Part shown: positions 1 through 7,231 of the stretch, one piece after another
Numbering within the stretch: position 1 is the first letter of the stretch
How the letters are laid out: each line of letters starts with the position of its first letter
Assembly: GCA_005882415.1 (NCBI GenBank)
Contig: VBAE01000214.1
Coordinates: forward strand, 1-9,676
Length of the DNA stretch: 9,676 nucleotides
DNA from: Alphaproteobacteria bacterium
GTDB taxonomy: Bacteria > Pseudomonadota > Alphaproteobacteria > Sphingomonadales > Sphingomonadaceae
Reading direction: 5' to 3'
The notes under the pieces: model-generated
The model's database searches: none
Seen by the model: only the letters and a program-made list of their open reading frames with translations
What the model was told of the DNA's origin: nothing
Translations under genes and position numbers: made by a program

Positions 1-2
1 GC

Positions 3-380
3 GGCGGCGCAACCGTGCCCGGCGACCGCGGCCAGCTCCTCCAGCTCATCCGCAATCTCGTCGTGAACGCGATCACTTATGGTCGGGCCGATTCGGACGT
101 CGCCCTGACGTTCGAGAGCGAGGAACCGGACTCGGTCAGGCTCACCGTCTCCGATTGCGGGGAGGGGATTGCCGCCGTGCACATTCCGAGGCTGACCGAA
201 CGATTCTACCGGGTGGACGCGGGGCGAAGCCGCTCGCTCGGCGGGACCGGTCTCGGGCTCGCCATCGTCAAGCATATCGTCGGCCGCCACCGCGGACGGC
301 TCGATATCCGAAGCACGCCGGGGGAGGGGACGAGCATCGCGATCATCCTGCCGCGCTTCCCGGAGGCCCAATCCGGCTGA
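3..380 (+). CDS. phoR: PhoR-type phosphate sensor histidine kinase, C-terminal fragment (5' end outside window)
   Basis: This is the last 125 codons of a sensor histidine kinase, covering most of the HATPase_c ATP-binding domain. Visible motifs are the N box (GQLLQLIRNLVVNAITYG), the G1 box (DCGEGI), the F box (ERFYRVD) and the G2 box (GGTGLGLAIVKH), then a final strand ending in ILPR. The frame is open to the left edge, so the membrane segments, PAS region and phospho-acceptor histidine lie outside. The F/G2 region with ERFYRVDAGRSRS is typical of PhoR, which autophosphorylates and passes phosphate to PhoB when external phosphate is low. The pst operon starts 84 nt downstream, which supports PhoR over another kinase. 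The TGA stop (378-380) touches the first repeat of the pstS Pho box. The family is certain; the PhoR name rests on motif style and context. Confidence 0.88.
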   Translation, partial: GGATVPGDRGQLLQLIRNLVVNAITYGRADSDVALTFESEEPDSVRLTVSDCGEGIAAVHIPRLTERFYRVDAGRSRSLGGTGLGLAIVKHIVGRHRGRLDIRSTPGEGTSIAIILPRFPEAQSG

Positions 381-411
381 GTCACGAGCCTGTCACAAAG
401 CCGTCGCAAAT
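379..411 (+). promoter_or_regulatory. Pho box (PhoB binding site) upstream of pstS
   Basis: Three direct repeats lie in 11-bp phase, with cores GTCAC (381-385), GTCAC (392-396) and GTCGC (403-407). The last two carry the C(T/C)GTC(A/G)C-AAA form of the Pho box consensus. The array starts inside the phoR stop codon and ends about 53 nt before the chosen pstS start. In Pho promoters the box replaces the -35 element; I see no convincing -10 downstream. The match in spacing and core sequence, just ahead of pstS, makes PhoB control of the pst operon very likely. Confidence 0.85.
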
Positions 412-454
412 GGGGCCTGCGGGACCGGCCACCGGCCCCGGCACTGGAACGGGT

Positions 455-460
455 GGAGGG
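455..460 (+). promoter_or_regulatory. Shine-Dalgarno for pstS
   Basis: GGAGGG at 455-460 lies 4 nt before GTG 465. It argues for the GTG at 465 over the in-frame GTG at 453, which would place this motif inside the coding region. The 465 start also gives a clean lipoprotein signal peptide (MKKTLIL...). Confidence 0.6.
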
Positions 461-464
461 CATT

Positions 465-1523
465 GTGAAGAAGACTTTGATTCTGGCGGCGCTGATGGCG
501 CCCGCGCTTGCCGCGTGTCAGCAAAGCGGGAGCGACTCGGGCGGCAGCGGCGGCGGGGCCCGCCAACAGATTCGGGTGGTCGGTTCCTCGACCGTCTATC
601 CCTTCGCGACGGCGGTTGCGGAGCAGTTCGTCCGTAACAATCCGGGCCTCAAGGCGCCGATCATCGAATCGACCGGCACCGGCGGCGGCATGAAGCTGTT
701 CTGCGCCGGCGTGGGCGCCCAGCATCCCGACATCGAGAACGCGTCGCGTCGGATCAAGAAATCCGAGTTTGACGACTGCGTGAAGAACGGGGTGAAGAAC
801 ATCATCGAGGTGCCGATCGGCATCGACGGGATCGTGCTGGTCGAAGGCAGGAGCGGCGCGAGCTTCGCCCTCACCCAGGCCGATATCTACAAGGCGCTCG
901 CCGCCAATCCGTTCGGGAAGGGCCAGAACCAGGCGAAGACGTGGAAGGACGTCAACCCGGCGCTGCCCGCGGTCGCGATCCAGGTCTACGGCCCGCCGCC
1001 GACCTCCGGCACCCGCGACGCCTTTGCCGAGCTGATCCTCGAAAAAGGCTGCGATTCGGACCCGGCGATGAAGGCGCTGAAGGGCAGCGACAAGGACAAG
1101 CACAAGGATCTGTGTACGAAGATCCGCGAGGACGGAGTCTATGTGGAAGGGGGCGAAAACGACAACCTGCTGGTGCAGAAGGTCGCCGCCAACCCGGGCA
1201 CCGTCGGGATCATGGGCTATGCCTATCTCGAGGAGAATGCCGACAAGGTGAAGGGCATCCCGCTCGCCGGAATCGCGCCGACGAGCGAGACCATCTCCTC
1301 CTTCCAATATCCCGGCGCGCGCCCGCTCTTCTTCTACGTCAAGGGCGAGCATCTGACCGCGATCCCCGGGATCAAGGAATATATCGCCGAGTTCGCCAAA
1401 GCCTGGGGCCCGACCGGCTACCTCGCCCGCCGCGGCCTCATCCCCTCGCCGGCCGACAAGCTGGCGGCGCAGGCGGCAGCGGCGCAGGAGCTGAAGCCGA
1501 TCACCGCCGATGGCCTCGAATAG
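465..1523 (+). CDS. pstS: Phosphate-binding lipoprotein PstS of the high-affinity phosphate ABC transporter
   Basis: This 352-residue protein captures phosphate in the periplasm and delivers it to PstCA. The N-terminus is a lipoprotein signal: MKK, a hydrophobic stretch, then the lipobox L15-A-A-C18, followed by a Gly/Ser-rich linker (19-33) that would tether the domain to the membrane. The binding domain opens with GSSTVYPF (40-47). Family motifs follow: STGTGGGMKLFCAG, NASRRIKKSEFDDC and the phosphate-contacting SGTRDAF (181-187). Four cysteines in the mature domain could form disulfides. It is the first gene after a Pho box, and pstC starts 16 nt after its stop. An alternative start is GTG 453, which adds four residues. 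Motifs, length and context make the call secure. Confidence 0.95.
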   Translation: MKKTLILAALMAPALAACQQSGSDSGGSGGGARQQIRVVGSSTVYPFATAVAEQFVRNNPGLKAPIIESTGTGGGMKLFCAGVGAQHPDIENASRRIKKSEFDDCVKNGVKNIIEVPIGIDGIVLVEGRSGASFALTQADIYKALAANPFGKGQNQAKTWKDVNPALPAVAIQVYGPPPTSGTRDAFAELILEKGCDSDPAMKALKGSDKDKHKDLCTKIREDGVYVEGGENDNLLVQKVAANPGTVGIMGYAYLEENADKVKGIPLAGIAPTSETISSFQYPGARPLFFYVKGEHLTAIPGIKEYIAEFAKAWGPTGYLARRGLIPSPADKLAAQAAAAQELKPITADGLE

Positions 1524-1539
1524 GCTTTAAGACACGCCG

Positions 1540-2928
1540 ATGTCGCCGCTTCTGCTTTTCCTGCTGGTCGCCGGAGTCGGCGCCGTCGGCTGGCTCGCCG
1601 CCCGAGCGCGCGCGGCTACGTTCGCGGCGGCGGGGCCGGGCAAGGTGCGGCTTCACTCGGTCCCGACCTATCATGGCTGGTACGTCGCCTTGTGGGCGGT
1701 GCTCCCGGCATTGATCTTCCTCGTGGCCTGGCAGGTTGCGGAGCCGGCGCTGGTAGCCGGCGCCGCGCTCCACAGCCCCGCCGCCGCCGAGCTTCCGGCG
1801 GATGCGATGAACCGAGCAGCGGTCCTGCAGGAAGCGCGCGACATCGCCGCCGGACACATCCAGGGCGGCTTCAACCCGCTTTCGACCAGGCTTGCGCCGG
1901 CTTTCGCGAGCGCCGCCCAGCGTTATTCGATCATGGGCGCCGTGCTCGCTCTGCTCCTCGCCTTCGCCGGCGGAGCCTACGCCTTTGTCCGAATCAGGCC
2001 GGAGCTTCGGGCGCGCACCCGGGTCGAGCGGCTGGTCATGCTCCTGCTCCTCGTCGCATCGCTGATCGCGATCCTCACCACCGCCGGGATCGTCTTCTCG
2101 CTTCTCGCCGAATCGGTCCGCTTCTTCGCGCGCGTCTCGCCGATCGAATTCCTGACCGGGCTTCAGTGGAGCCCGCAGACCGCGATGCGCGCGGACCAGG
2201 CCGGCTCCTCCGGCGCTTTCGGGGCGATCCCGCTCTTCTGGGGCACCATCTTCATCGGGGCGATCATCGCGATGATCGTCGCCATTCCATTGGGGCTGAT
2301 GAGCGCCATCTACCTCACCCAATATGCGCATCCGACCGCCCGCAAATGGCTGAAGCCCGCGCTCGAGGTGCTCGCGGGCGTTCCGACCGTCGTCTACGGC
2401 TATTTCGCGGCGCTCACCGTTGCTCCGATGGTTCGGCAGTGGGGCGAAGCGATGGGCATCGCCTCCTCCTCGGAATCGGCGCTCGCGGCCGGCGGGGTGA
2501 TGGGGATCATGATCATTCCCTTCGTCTCCTCGATGGCCGACGACAGCCTGGCCGCGGTTCCGCAGTCGATGCGCGACGGATCGCTCGCGCTCGGCGCCAC
2601 CACTTCCGAGACGATCGCCAAGGTGCTCGTGCCGGCGGCGCTGCCGGGGATCGTCGGCGGAATCCTGCTCGCCGTCAGCCGGGCGATCGGCGAGACGATG
2701 ATCGTGGTGATGGCCGCCGGCCTTGCCGCCAACCTCACCGCCAACCCCTTTGCGAGCGTCACCACGGTCACGGCGCAGATCGTGCAATTGCTCACCGGCG
2801 ACCAGGAGTTCGACAGCGCCAAGACGCTCGCCGCCTTCGCCTTGGGGCTGGTCCTGTTCGTGATCACACTGCTCCTCAACATCGTCGCGCTCCGCGTCGT
2901 GAAGAAATATCGGGAAGCCTATGAGTAA
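1540..2928 (+). CDS. pstC: Phosphate ABC transporter permease PstC (long form with N-terminal extension)
   Basis: This 462-residue inner-membrane permease pairs with PstA to form the phosphate channel. It is well over 100 residues longer than the compact PstC of E. coli. The extra N-terminal part has hydrophobic segments near 1-20, 46-66 and 129-150, with a soluble stretch near 67-127. It resembles the N-terminal domain (DUF3708 type) found in many alphaproteobacterial PstC proteins. The permease core starts near 165, with segments including WGTIFIGAIIAMIVAIPLGL. The cytoplasmic EAA-like loop that docks PstB is at about 346-372 (LALGATTSETIAKVLVPAAL). A proline and glycine-rich segment, VLAGVPTVVYGYFA, is typical of the family. 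The ATG at 1540 has only a weak Shine-Dalgarno, so coupling to pstS translation is likely. The 3' end overlaps pstA by 8 bp. Confidence 0.95.
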   Translation: MSPLLLFLLVAGVGAVGWLAARARAATFAAAGPGKVRLHSVPTYHGWYVALWAVLPALIFLVAWQVAEPALVAGAALHSPAAAELPADAMNRAAVLQEARDIAAGHIQGGFNPLSTRLAPAFASAAQRYSIMGAVLALLLAFAGGAYAFVRIRPELRARTRVERLVMLLLLVASLIAILTTAGIVFSLLAESVRFFARVSPIEFLTGLQWSPQTAMRADQAGSSGAFGAIPLFWGTIFIGAIIAMIVAIPLGLMSAIYLTQYAHPTARKWLKPALEVLAGVPTVVYGYFAALTVAPMVRQWGEAMGIASSSESALAAGGVMGIMIIPFVSSMADDSLAAVPQSMRDGSLALGATTSETIAKVLVPAALPGIVGGILLAVSRAIGETMIVVMAAGLAANLTANPFASVTTVTAQIVQLLTGDQEFDSAKTLAAFALGLVLFVITLLLNIVALRVVKKYREAYE

Positions 2929-4171
2929 AGCCCCGACCGACTGGCGCTCGAACGCAATGAGCCGCCGGCTCCGCAGCCGCTATGCGCGCGAGAAAAGGTT
3001 CAAGGCGCTCGGCCTTGCAGCGATCGCGGTGAGCATTGGGTTTCTTGCCTTCCTGCTTTGGACGATGGCGTCGAACGGCCTCTCCGGCTTCATGGAGACG
3101 CAGCTCAAGCTGGCGATCGACTTTCCGCGATCGAGCCTGATGATCGACCCCGCCGTCCTGCGCGGCGGCAATGCCGAGCAGGCGCTCGCGGGAGCGGAGA
3201 TCGAAGGCGCGGTGGCGTCGGCCGCCGAGGCGGAGTTCGGACCCGGCGGCGCCCGCCTCATCTCCGACGCAGGGTGGCTTCGGGTGCGCGAGGGCATCCT
3301 CAAGAACCCGGACATCGTGAGCGGCCGCGCCGAATTCTGGATCCCGGCGTCCGGAGCGTTCGATATCGCGGCGAAGGGGGAGGGCGATCCGGCGACCGGC
3401 GCGCTCTACCGGCGCCTCGACCAGTCCGGACAGGTCAGGCATGGCTTCAACTGGAGCTTCCTAAGCGGATCGGACGCCACCGACGCGACCGCGGTCGGCA
3501 TCTGGGGCGCGTTCAAGGGATCGCTGCTGACCATGCTGGTGACGATCGCGCTCGCCTTCCCGGTCGGCGTGCTGTCCGCCGTCTATCTGGAAGAGTTCGC
3601 GCCGCGGAATCGCTGGACCGAGATCATCGAGGTTTCGATCAACAACCTCGCTGCGGTCCCCTCGATCATCTTCGGGCTTCTCGGTTTGGCCGTGTTCCTG
3701 AACTTCATGCACCTGCCGCGATCGGCGCCTTTGGTCGGCGGCCTGACCCTGGCGCTGATGACCATGCCTGTGATCGTCATCGCCGGGCGCAACGCGATCA
3801 AGGCGGTGCCGCCCTCGATCCGCGACGCGGCCCTGGGCGTCGGCGCGAGCCGGGTCCAGACCGTCTTCCACCACGTCCTGCCGCTCGCTTTGCCAGGAAT
3901 CCTCACCGGCACGATCATCGGCATGGCCCGCGCGCTCGGAGAGACGGCGCCGCTGCTGATGATCGGCATGCGTGCCTTCATCGCAACGCCTCCCGGAGGC
4001 ATCACCGATCCGGCGACGGTTCTGCCCGTCCAGGTCTTCCTGTGGTCGGACGAGGTCAGCCGCGGCTTCGTCGAGAAGACCTCGGCTGCGATCATCGTGT
4101 TGCTGGCCTTTCTGATGGCGATGAACGCGCTCGCCATCTATCTGCGCAACAAGTTCGAGAGGCGCTGGTGA
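2921..4171 (+). CDS. pstA: Phosphate ABC transporter permease PstA (long form with DUF3333-like N-terminal domain)
   Basis: This 416-residue permease is the partner of PstC. A basic cytoplasmic N-terminus (1-26) leads into one membrane helix near 28-48. A soluble, probably periplasmic region of about 140 residues follows, with the pattern of the DUF3333 domain that precedes PstA in many proteobacteria. The permease core begins near 190 (GIWGAFKGSLLTMLVTIALA). It includes YLEEFAPRNRWTEIIEVSIN, AVPSIIFGLLGLAVF and an EAA-like PstB-docking loop near 303-330 (ALGVGASRVQTVFHHVLP). The ATG at 2921 lies inside the pstC end, with GGGAAG (2912-2917) just upstream, so translation is coupled. The stop overlaps the proposed pstB GTG in a GTGA arrangement. 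Confidence 0.95.
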   Translation: MSKAPTDWRSNAMSRRLRSRYAREKRFKALGLAAIAVSIGFLAFLLWTMASNGLSGFMETQLKLAIDFPRSSLMIDPAVLRGGNAEQALAGAEIEGAVASAAEAEFGPGGARLISDAGWLRVREGILKNPDIVSGRAEFWIPASGAFDIAAKGEGDPATGALYRRLDQSGQVRHGFNWSFLSGSDATDATAVGIWGAFKGSLLTMLVTIALAFPVGVLSAVYLEEFAPRNRWTEIIEVSINNLAAVPSIIFGLLGLAVFLNFMHLPRSAPLVGGLTLALMTMPVIVIAGRNAIKAVPPSIRDAALGVGASRVQTVFHHVLPLALPGILTGTIIGMARALGETAPLLMIGMRAFIATPPGGITDPATVLPVQVFLWSDEVSRGFVEKTSAAIIVLLAFLMAMNALAIYLRNKFERRW

Positions 4172-4974
4172 CGATGATGGCGAACGACATGAGCATGTCC
4201 ACGGCGGAAGCGTCGGCCGAGCCGAAGCTGCGCGCCGCGGGCGTCAGCGTCTGGTACGGCCCGAAGAAGGCCATCGACGACGTCTCGATCGAGGTCGACC
4301 GGGAGAACGTCACCGCCTTCATCGGCCCTTCGGGCTGCGGCAAGTCCACCTTCCTGCGTACGCTCAACCGGATGAACGACACGATCGCCAGCGCCCGTGT
4401 CGAAGGCCTGATCGAGCTCGACGGCGAGGACATTTACGGCAAGGACATGGACGTCGTGCAGCTTCGCGCGCGCGTCGGGATGGTCTTCCAGAAGCCGAAC
4501 CCCTTTCCCAAGTCGATATTCGAGAATGTCGCCTACGGCCCCCGCATCCATGGGCTTGCGGCGGGTCGCGACGAGCTAGACGAGATCGTCGAGCGTTCAT
4601 TGAAGCGCGCGGGCCTTTGGGAGGAAGTGAAGGACCGGCTGCCCGAGAGCGGCACCGCGCTTTCCGGCGGCCAGCAGCAGCGCCTGTGCATCGCCCGCGC
4701 GATCGCGGTCGATCCGGAGGTGATCCTGATGGACGAGCCGTGCAGCGCTCTCGATCCGATCGCCACCGCCAAGATCGAGGAGCTGATCCACGAGCTGCGC
4801 GGCCGCTACGCGATCGTGATCGTCACCCACAACATGCAGCAGGCGGCGCGCATTTCGCAGCGCACCGCCTTCTTCCACCTGGGCGAGCTCGTCGAATATG
4901 GCGAGACGTCGGAGATCTTCACCAATCCGAAGGTGGAGCGGACCAAGGACTATATCACCGGCCGGTACGGTTGA
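4168..4974 (+). CDS. pstB: Phosphate ABC transporter ATP-binding protein PstB
   Basis: This ATPase of about 268 residues drives phosphate import through PstCA. All ABC motifs are intact: Walker A GPSGCGKS (53-60), Q-loop VFQKPNPFP, signature LSGGQQQR (165-172), Walker B VILMDEP (185-191), D-loop SALDP and H-loop THNMQQA. LNRMND after Walker A and KPNPFPKSIFENV after the Q-loop are PstB hallmarks. The start is uncertain. GTG 4168 overlaps the pstA stop by 4 bp and has GAGAGG (4157-4162) 5 nt upstream. ATG 4174, 4177, 4189 and 4195 are in-frame alternatives that would only trim the non-conserved N-terminus. The phoU Shine-Dalgarno overlaps the pstB stop. Confidence 0.96.
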   Translation: MTMMANDMSMSTAEASAEPKLRAAGVSVWYGPKKAIDDVSIEVDRENVTAFIGPSGCGKSTFLRTLNRMNDTIASARVEGLIELDGEDIYGKDMDVVQLRARVGMVFQKPNPFPKSIFENVAYGPRIHGLAAGRDELDEIVERSLKRAGLWEEVKDRLPESGTALSGGQQQRLCIARAIAVDPEVILMDEPCSALDPIATAKIEELIHELRGRYAIVIVTHNMQQAARISQRTAFFHLGELVEYGETSEIFTNPKVERTKDYITGRYG

Positions 4975-4984
4975 GGAAAACGAG

Positions 4985-5686
4985 ATGGCAGGCACAACGG
5001 GACATACGCTGAAGGCCTTCGACGAGGATCTCGACCAGCTTCGCGCAAGCATCGCCGAGATGGGCGGGCTCGCCGAAGCCGCCATCTCGGAATCGATGCG
5101 GGCGCTCGTCCAGCGCGACCTCGAAGCGGCGCAGAAGGTCGTCGACGACGACCAGAAGCTGGACGCGCTCGAGATGGAGGTCGAGAGCCGCGCCGTCCAG
5201 ATTATCGCGCTTCGGGCGCCGATGGCGGACGACCTGCGCGAGGTCGTCGCCGCGCTCAAGATCGCCGGAGTGGTTGAACGGATCGGCGACTATGCCAAGA
5301 ACATCGCCAAGCGGGTGCGCGCGATCGAGCAGAGCCCGAACCTTCGCCCCTTGTCGCTGGTGCCCGAAATGGCCCGGATCGTCGCCGAGATGGTCCACAG
5401 CGCCCTCGATGCCTTCGTTGCTCGCGACGCCCAGAAGGCCGCCGAGGTCTGCCAGCGCGACCGGGCGGTCGACGACTTCTACAACAGCATCTTCCGCACC
5501 CTGCTGACCTTCATGATGGAGGACCCGCAGAACATCACCCCGGCGACCCACCTGCTGTTCGTCGCCAAGAATCTCGAGCGGATCGGCGACCATGCCACCA
5601 ACGTCGCCGAGATGGTCTATTTCGCGGCCAGCGGCGACCGGCTGGGCCAGCGCCAGCGCGGGATCGACAGCACCCAAAGCGATTGA
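4985..5686 (+). CDS. phoU: Phosphate signalling regulator PhoU
   Basis: This 233-residue, all-helical cytoplasmic protein couples the state of the Pst transporter to PhoR. It normally silences the Pho regulon when phosphate is plentiful. Two PhoU repeats are visible, each with the metal-binding ExxxD motif: ERIGDYAKN (E98, D102) and ERIGDHATN (E198, D202). The length is typical of PhoU. The ATG at 4985 has GAGGA (4973-4977) 7 nt upstream, overlapping the pstB stop. It is the last gene of the pst operon here. phoB, which often follows phoU in related bacteria, is not next; a separate Pho-box-linked gene is. Confidence 0.96.
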   Translation: MAGTTGHTLKAFDEDLDQLRASIAEMGGLAEAAISESMRALVQRDLEAAQKVVDDDQKLDALEMEVESRAVQIIALRAPMADDLREVVAALKIAGVVERIGDYAKNIAKRVRAIEQSPNLRPLSLVPEMARIVAEMVHSALDAFVARDAQKAAEVCQRDRAVDDFYNSIFRTLLTFMMEDPQNITPATHLLFVAKNLERIGDHATNVAEMVYFAASGDRLGQRQRGIDSTQSD

Positions 5687-5718
5687 GCCGGAGCCGCCGC
5701 CGCCGCCGGCGGCAGCCC

Positions 5719-5740
5719 TTGTCATCAGATTGTCACGTTG
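5719..5740 (+). promoter_or_regulatory. Pho box upstream of the CYTH-CHAD gene
   Basis: TTGTCAT and TTGTCAC direct repeats have cores GTCAT (5721-5725) and GTCAC (5732-5736), exactly 11 bp apart. This is the same spacing as in the pstS Pho box. A weak -10-like TTCTAA lies at 5746-5751, about 9 nt after the second core, where a PhoB-activated promoter would have it. The site lies in the 119-nt gap between phoU and the next gene, so that gene probably has its own phosphate-starvation promoter. A third in-phase repeat is absent. Confidence 0.72.
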
Positions 5741-5791
5741 CTCCCTTCTAACAACGCGGGACGCGCTGCGTTGGGAAGGGGGGCCGCTCGC

Positions 5792-5809
5792 ATGGCGCAT
5801 CGACGGTGA
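5792..5809 (+). CDS. Possible five-codon leader ORF (MAHRR) coupled to the CYTH-CHAD start
   Basis: An ATG at 5792 follows a purine-rich stretch (5773-5783, GGGAAGG followed by more G). It reads five codons to a TGA at 5807-5809, which overlaps the GTG start of the CYTH-CHAD gene (5806-5808) as GTGA. The GTG itself has no Shine-Dalgarno at the usual distance, so ribosomes could reach it by termination-reinitiation. Alternatively, this ATG was the original start, and a small indel has moved it out of frame. No function is proposed for the peptide. Confidence 0.3.
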   Translation: MAHRR

Positions 5810-7231
5810 TCGAGAAGAAGGAGGTGGAGCTCAAGCTCGAGCTTCCCCCCGATTGCATCGCCTCCTTTCGCGACGTCGCCGCGCTCGGCGATCCGGAGCG
5901 CCGGCCGGTGAAGCAGCGGACGACCTATTTCGACACCCCTGAAGGCCAGTTGCGGAGAGCGGGCTATTCGCTCCGCCTCCGCCGCAAAGGCCGATCCTAC
6001 GTCCAGACGGTGAAACACCGCGGCGGCGATTCCGGCGGCTTTTCCAGCCGGGCCGAATGGGAGCAGAGGATCGCCGGGCCCGAGCTCGACTTCGCCGCGC
6101 TCCGGACCACTCCCGTCGGCGAGCTGCTGACCAAGCGGGACGCCCGCAAGCGGCTCGGCATCGCCTCGGAAACCATCGTCCAGAGGACGACCTGGGTCCT
6201 CCGCCGCGGGCGCGCTTCCATCGAGCTCATCCTCGACGAGGGCGAAGTGGTGAGCGGAGAGCGGCGCGAAGAGATTTGCGAGATCGAGCTCGAGCTGAAG
6301 AAGGGGCGGCCGGAGGCGCTGTTCGCCCTTGCCCTGGAGATCGCCCAGCACGTGCCGCTGAGGATGGGGGTGGCGAGCAAGTCGGAGCGCGGCGTCCAGC
6401 TGCTCGAAGGCAGGTCGAAGCGGGTCCGCAAGTCGGAGCCGGTGCGGCTGAGCCGGGACATGACCATCGCCGACGCCTTTGCGGCCATCGTCCAGGCGTG
6501 CCTGCGCCACTACCGGCTCAACGAGACGATCCTGCTCCGGGAGCGCACGCTCCGCGCTGACCCTGTTCCGCCCGGTCCTCGCCGGCGAGGAGTACGGCCG
6601 GCTCCGGGCGGGGCTCAGGAGCCTGGCCGAGACCCTCGGCCGGGCGAGGAACCTCGACGTCCTCCTCGCCGGCTATGCCGCCCAGGGCCGGCCGGAAGGA
6701 GAGCTTGCCCAGGTTCACAAGGAGCTGCGGCGGGCGCGCAAGGAAGCCTATGCGCGGGCCCAGGCCGCTCTTCAGAGCGGATCGCTTCCCCTGATGATCC
6801 TCGACATCGTCGCCTGGGCGGAAGCCGGCGAGTGGCGCAAGGACCCGCGGGCCAGCCAGCCCGTCCCCGAATTCGCCGCGGCCCGGATCGACCGCGGCTG
6901 GCGCCGGGTTCGAAAGGGCGGCGCCGACATCGCGGGGCTCGCGCCGGAGGAGCGGCACCGGCTCCGGATCGAGATCAAGAAGCTGCGCTATGCGGCCGAA
7001 TTCTTCGCGAGCCTCGGCGCCAAGGAAAGGCGGCCGGAGCAGAGGGCCTTCATCGACCGGCTCGAGGCGATGCAGGAGAGCCTTGGGCGGCTGAACGACA
7101 TCGAGACCGCGCGGGACATCGCGCCCGACCTGCTGGCCGTGGAGGAGCAGCCCGGCGAGGCGGAGGCGCTGATCGCCGAGGCCCAGGCCTCCCACGCGGC
7201 GCTTCGGGAGGCCGGCCGCTACTGGCGGTGA
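5806..7231 (+). pseudogene. CYTH-CHAD domain protein (polyphosphate/tripolyphosphate-binding), disrupted by a frameshifting deletion
   Basis: The first frame (5806 to about 6547) encodes a full CYTH domain. It has the E6-x-E8-x-K10 signature (EVELK), YFDTPEGQL, SLRLRRKG, QTVKH, the acidic EIELELK strand and a closing SKSERGVQLL. It then encodes the first CHAD helix (AFAAIVQACLRHYRLNETIL). At 6547/6548 the coding signal jumps to the +1 frame (RSALTLFRPVLAGEEYGRL) and runs to the TGA at 7229-7231. The second part keeps the other CHAD signature, ERHRLRIEIKKLRY. About 15 residues with the HxxRVxxRR motif are missing at the join, so this is a deletion of roughly 44 nt, not just a slipped base. CYTH proteins bind or hydrolyse tripolyphosphate; CHAD helices bind polyphosphate through conserved basic residues. 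Without a frame change, translation would continue into meaningless sequence as far as 8097. An assembly error is possible. Confidence 0.8.
6534..6559 (+). other. Deletion/frameshift junction in the CHAD domain
   Basis: Up to CGC 6544-6546 the first frame gives NETILLRER. From CGC 6548-6550 the second frame gives RSALTLF. Only one base (6547) separates them, where CHAD proteins normally have about 15 residues including HxxRVxxRR. A small inverted repeat, GCTCC-G-GGAGC (6534-6544), lies at the left side. GCTCCG recurs at 6549-6554, so short-repeat or hairpin-mediated loss is conceivable. I see no slippery heptamer that would suggest programmed frameshifting. Confidence 0.7.

Noticed and set aside
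393..1352. 319-codon open frame on the minus strand across pstS
   Set aside because: It is antisense to well-conserved PstS motifs, has no recognisable domain, and would cover the Pho box. It is a GC-driven shadow.
1524..1539. Attenuator or processing hairpin between pstS and pstC
   Set aside because: The gap is only 16 nt and contains no stem-loop.
1501..2787. 428-codon open frame on the minus strand inside pstC
   Set aside because: It is antisense to a clearly conserved permease and its translation is Arg/Asp/Gly-rich low-complexity sequence without domain motifs. It is a GC-driven shadow.
5691..5716. CCG-rich inverted repeat after phoU as a terminator
   Set aside because: GCCGCCGGCGGC can fold, but no T run follows and the GCC/CCG triplet run alone explains it. 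I do not call it a terminator.
6534..6559. Programmed ribosomal frameshifting at the CYTH/CHAD join
   Set aside because: There is no slippery heptamer or internal Shine-Dalgarno, and a conserved segment of about 15 residues is missing, which frameshifting cannot restore.
6518..7195. 225-codon open frame on the minus strand opposite the CHAD region
   Set aside because: It has no domain motifs, and the plus strand shows the conserved CHAD motif ERHRLRIEIKKLRY.
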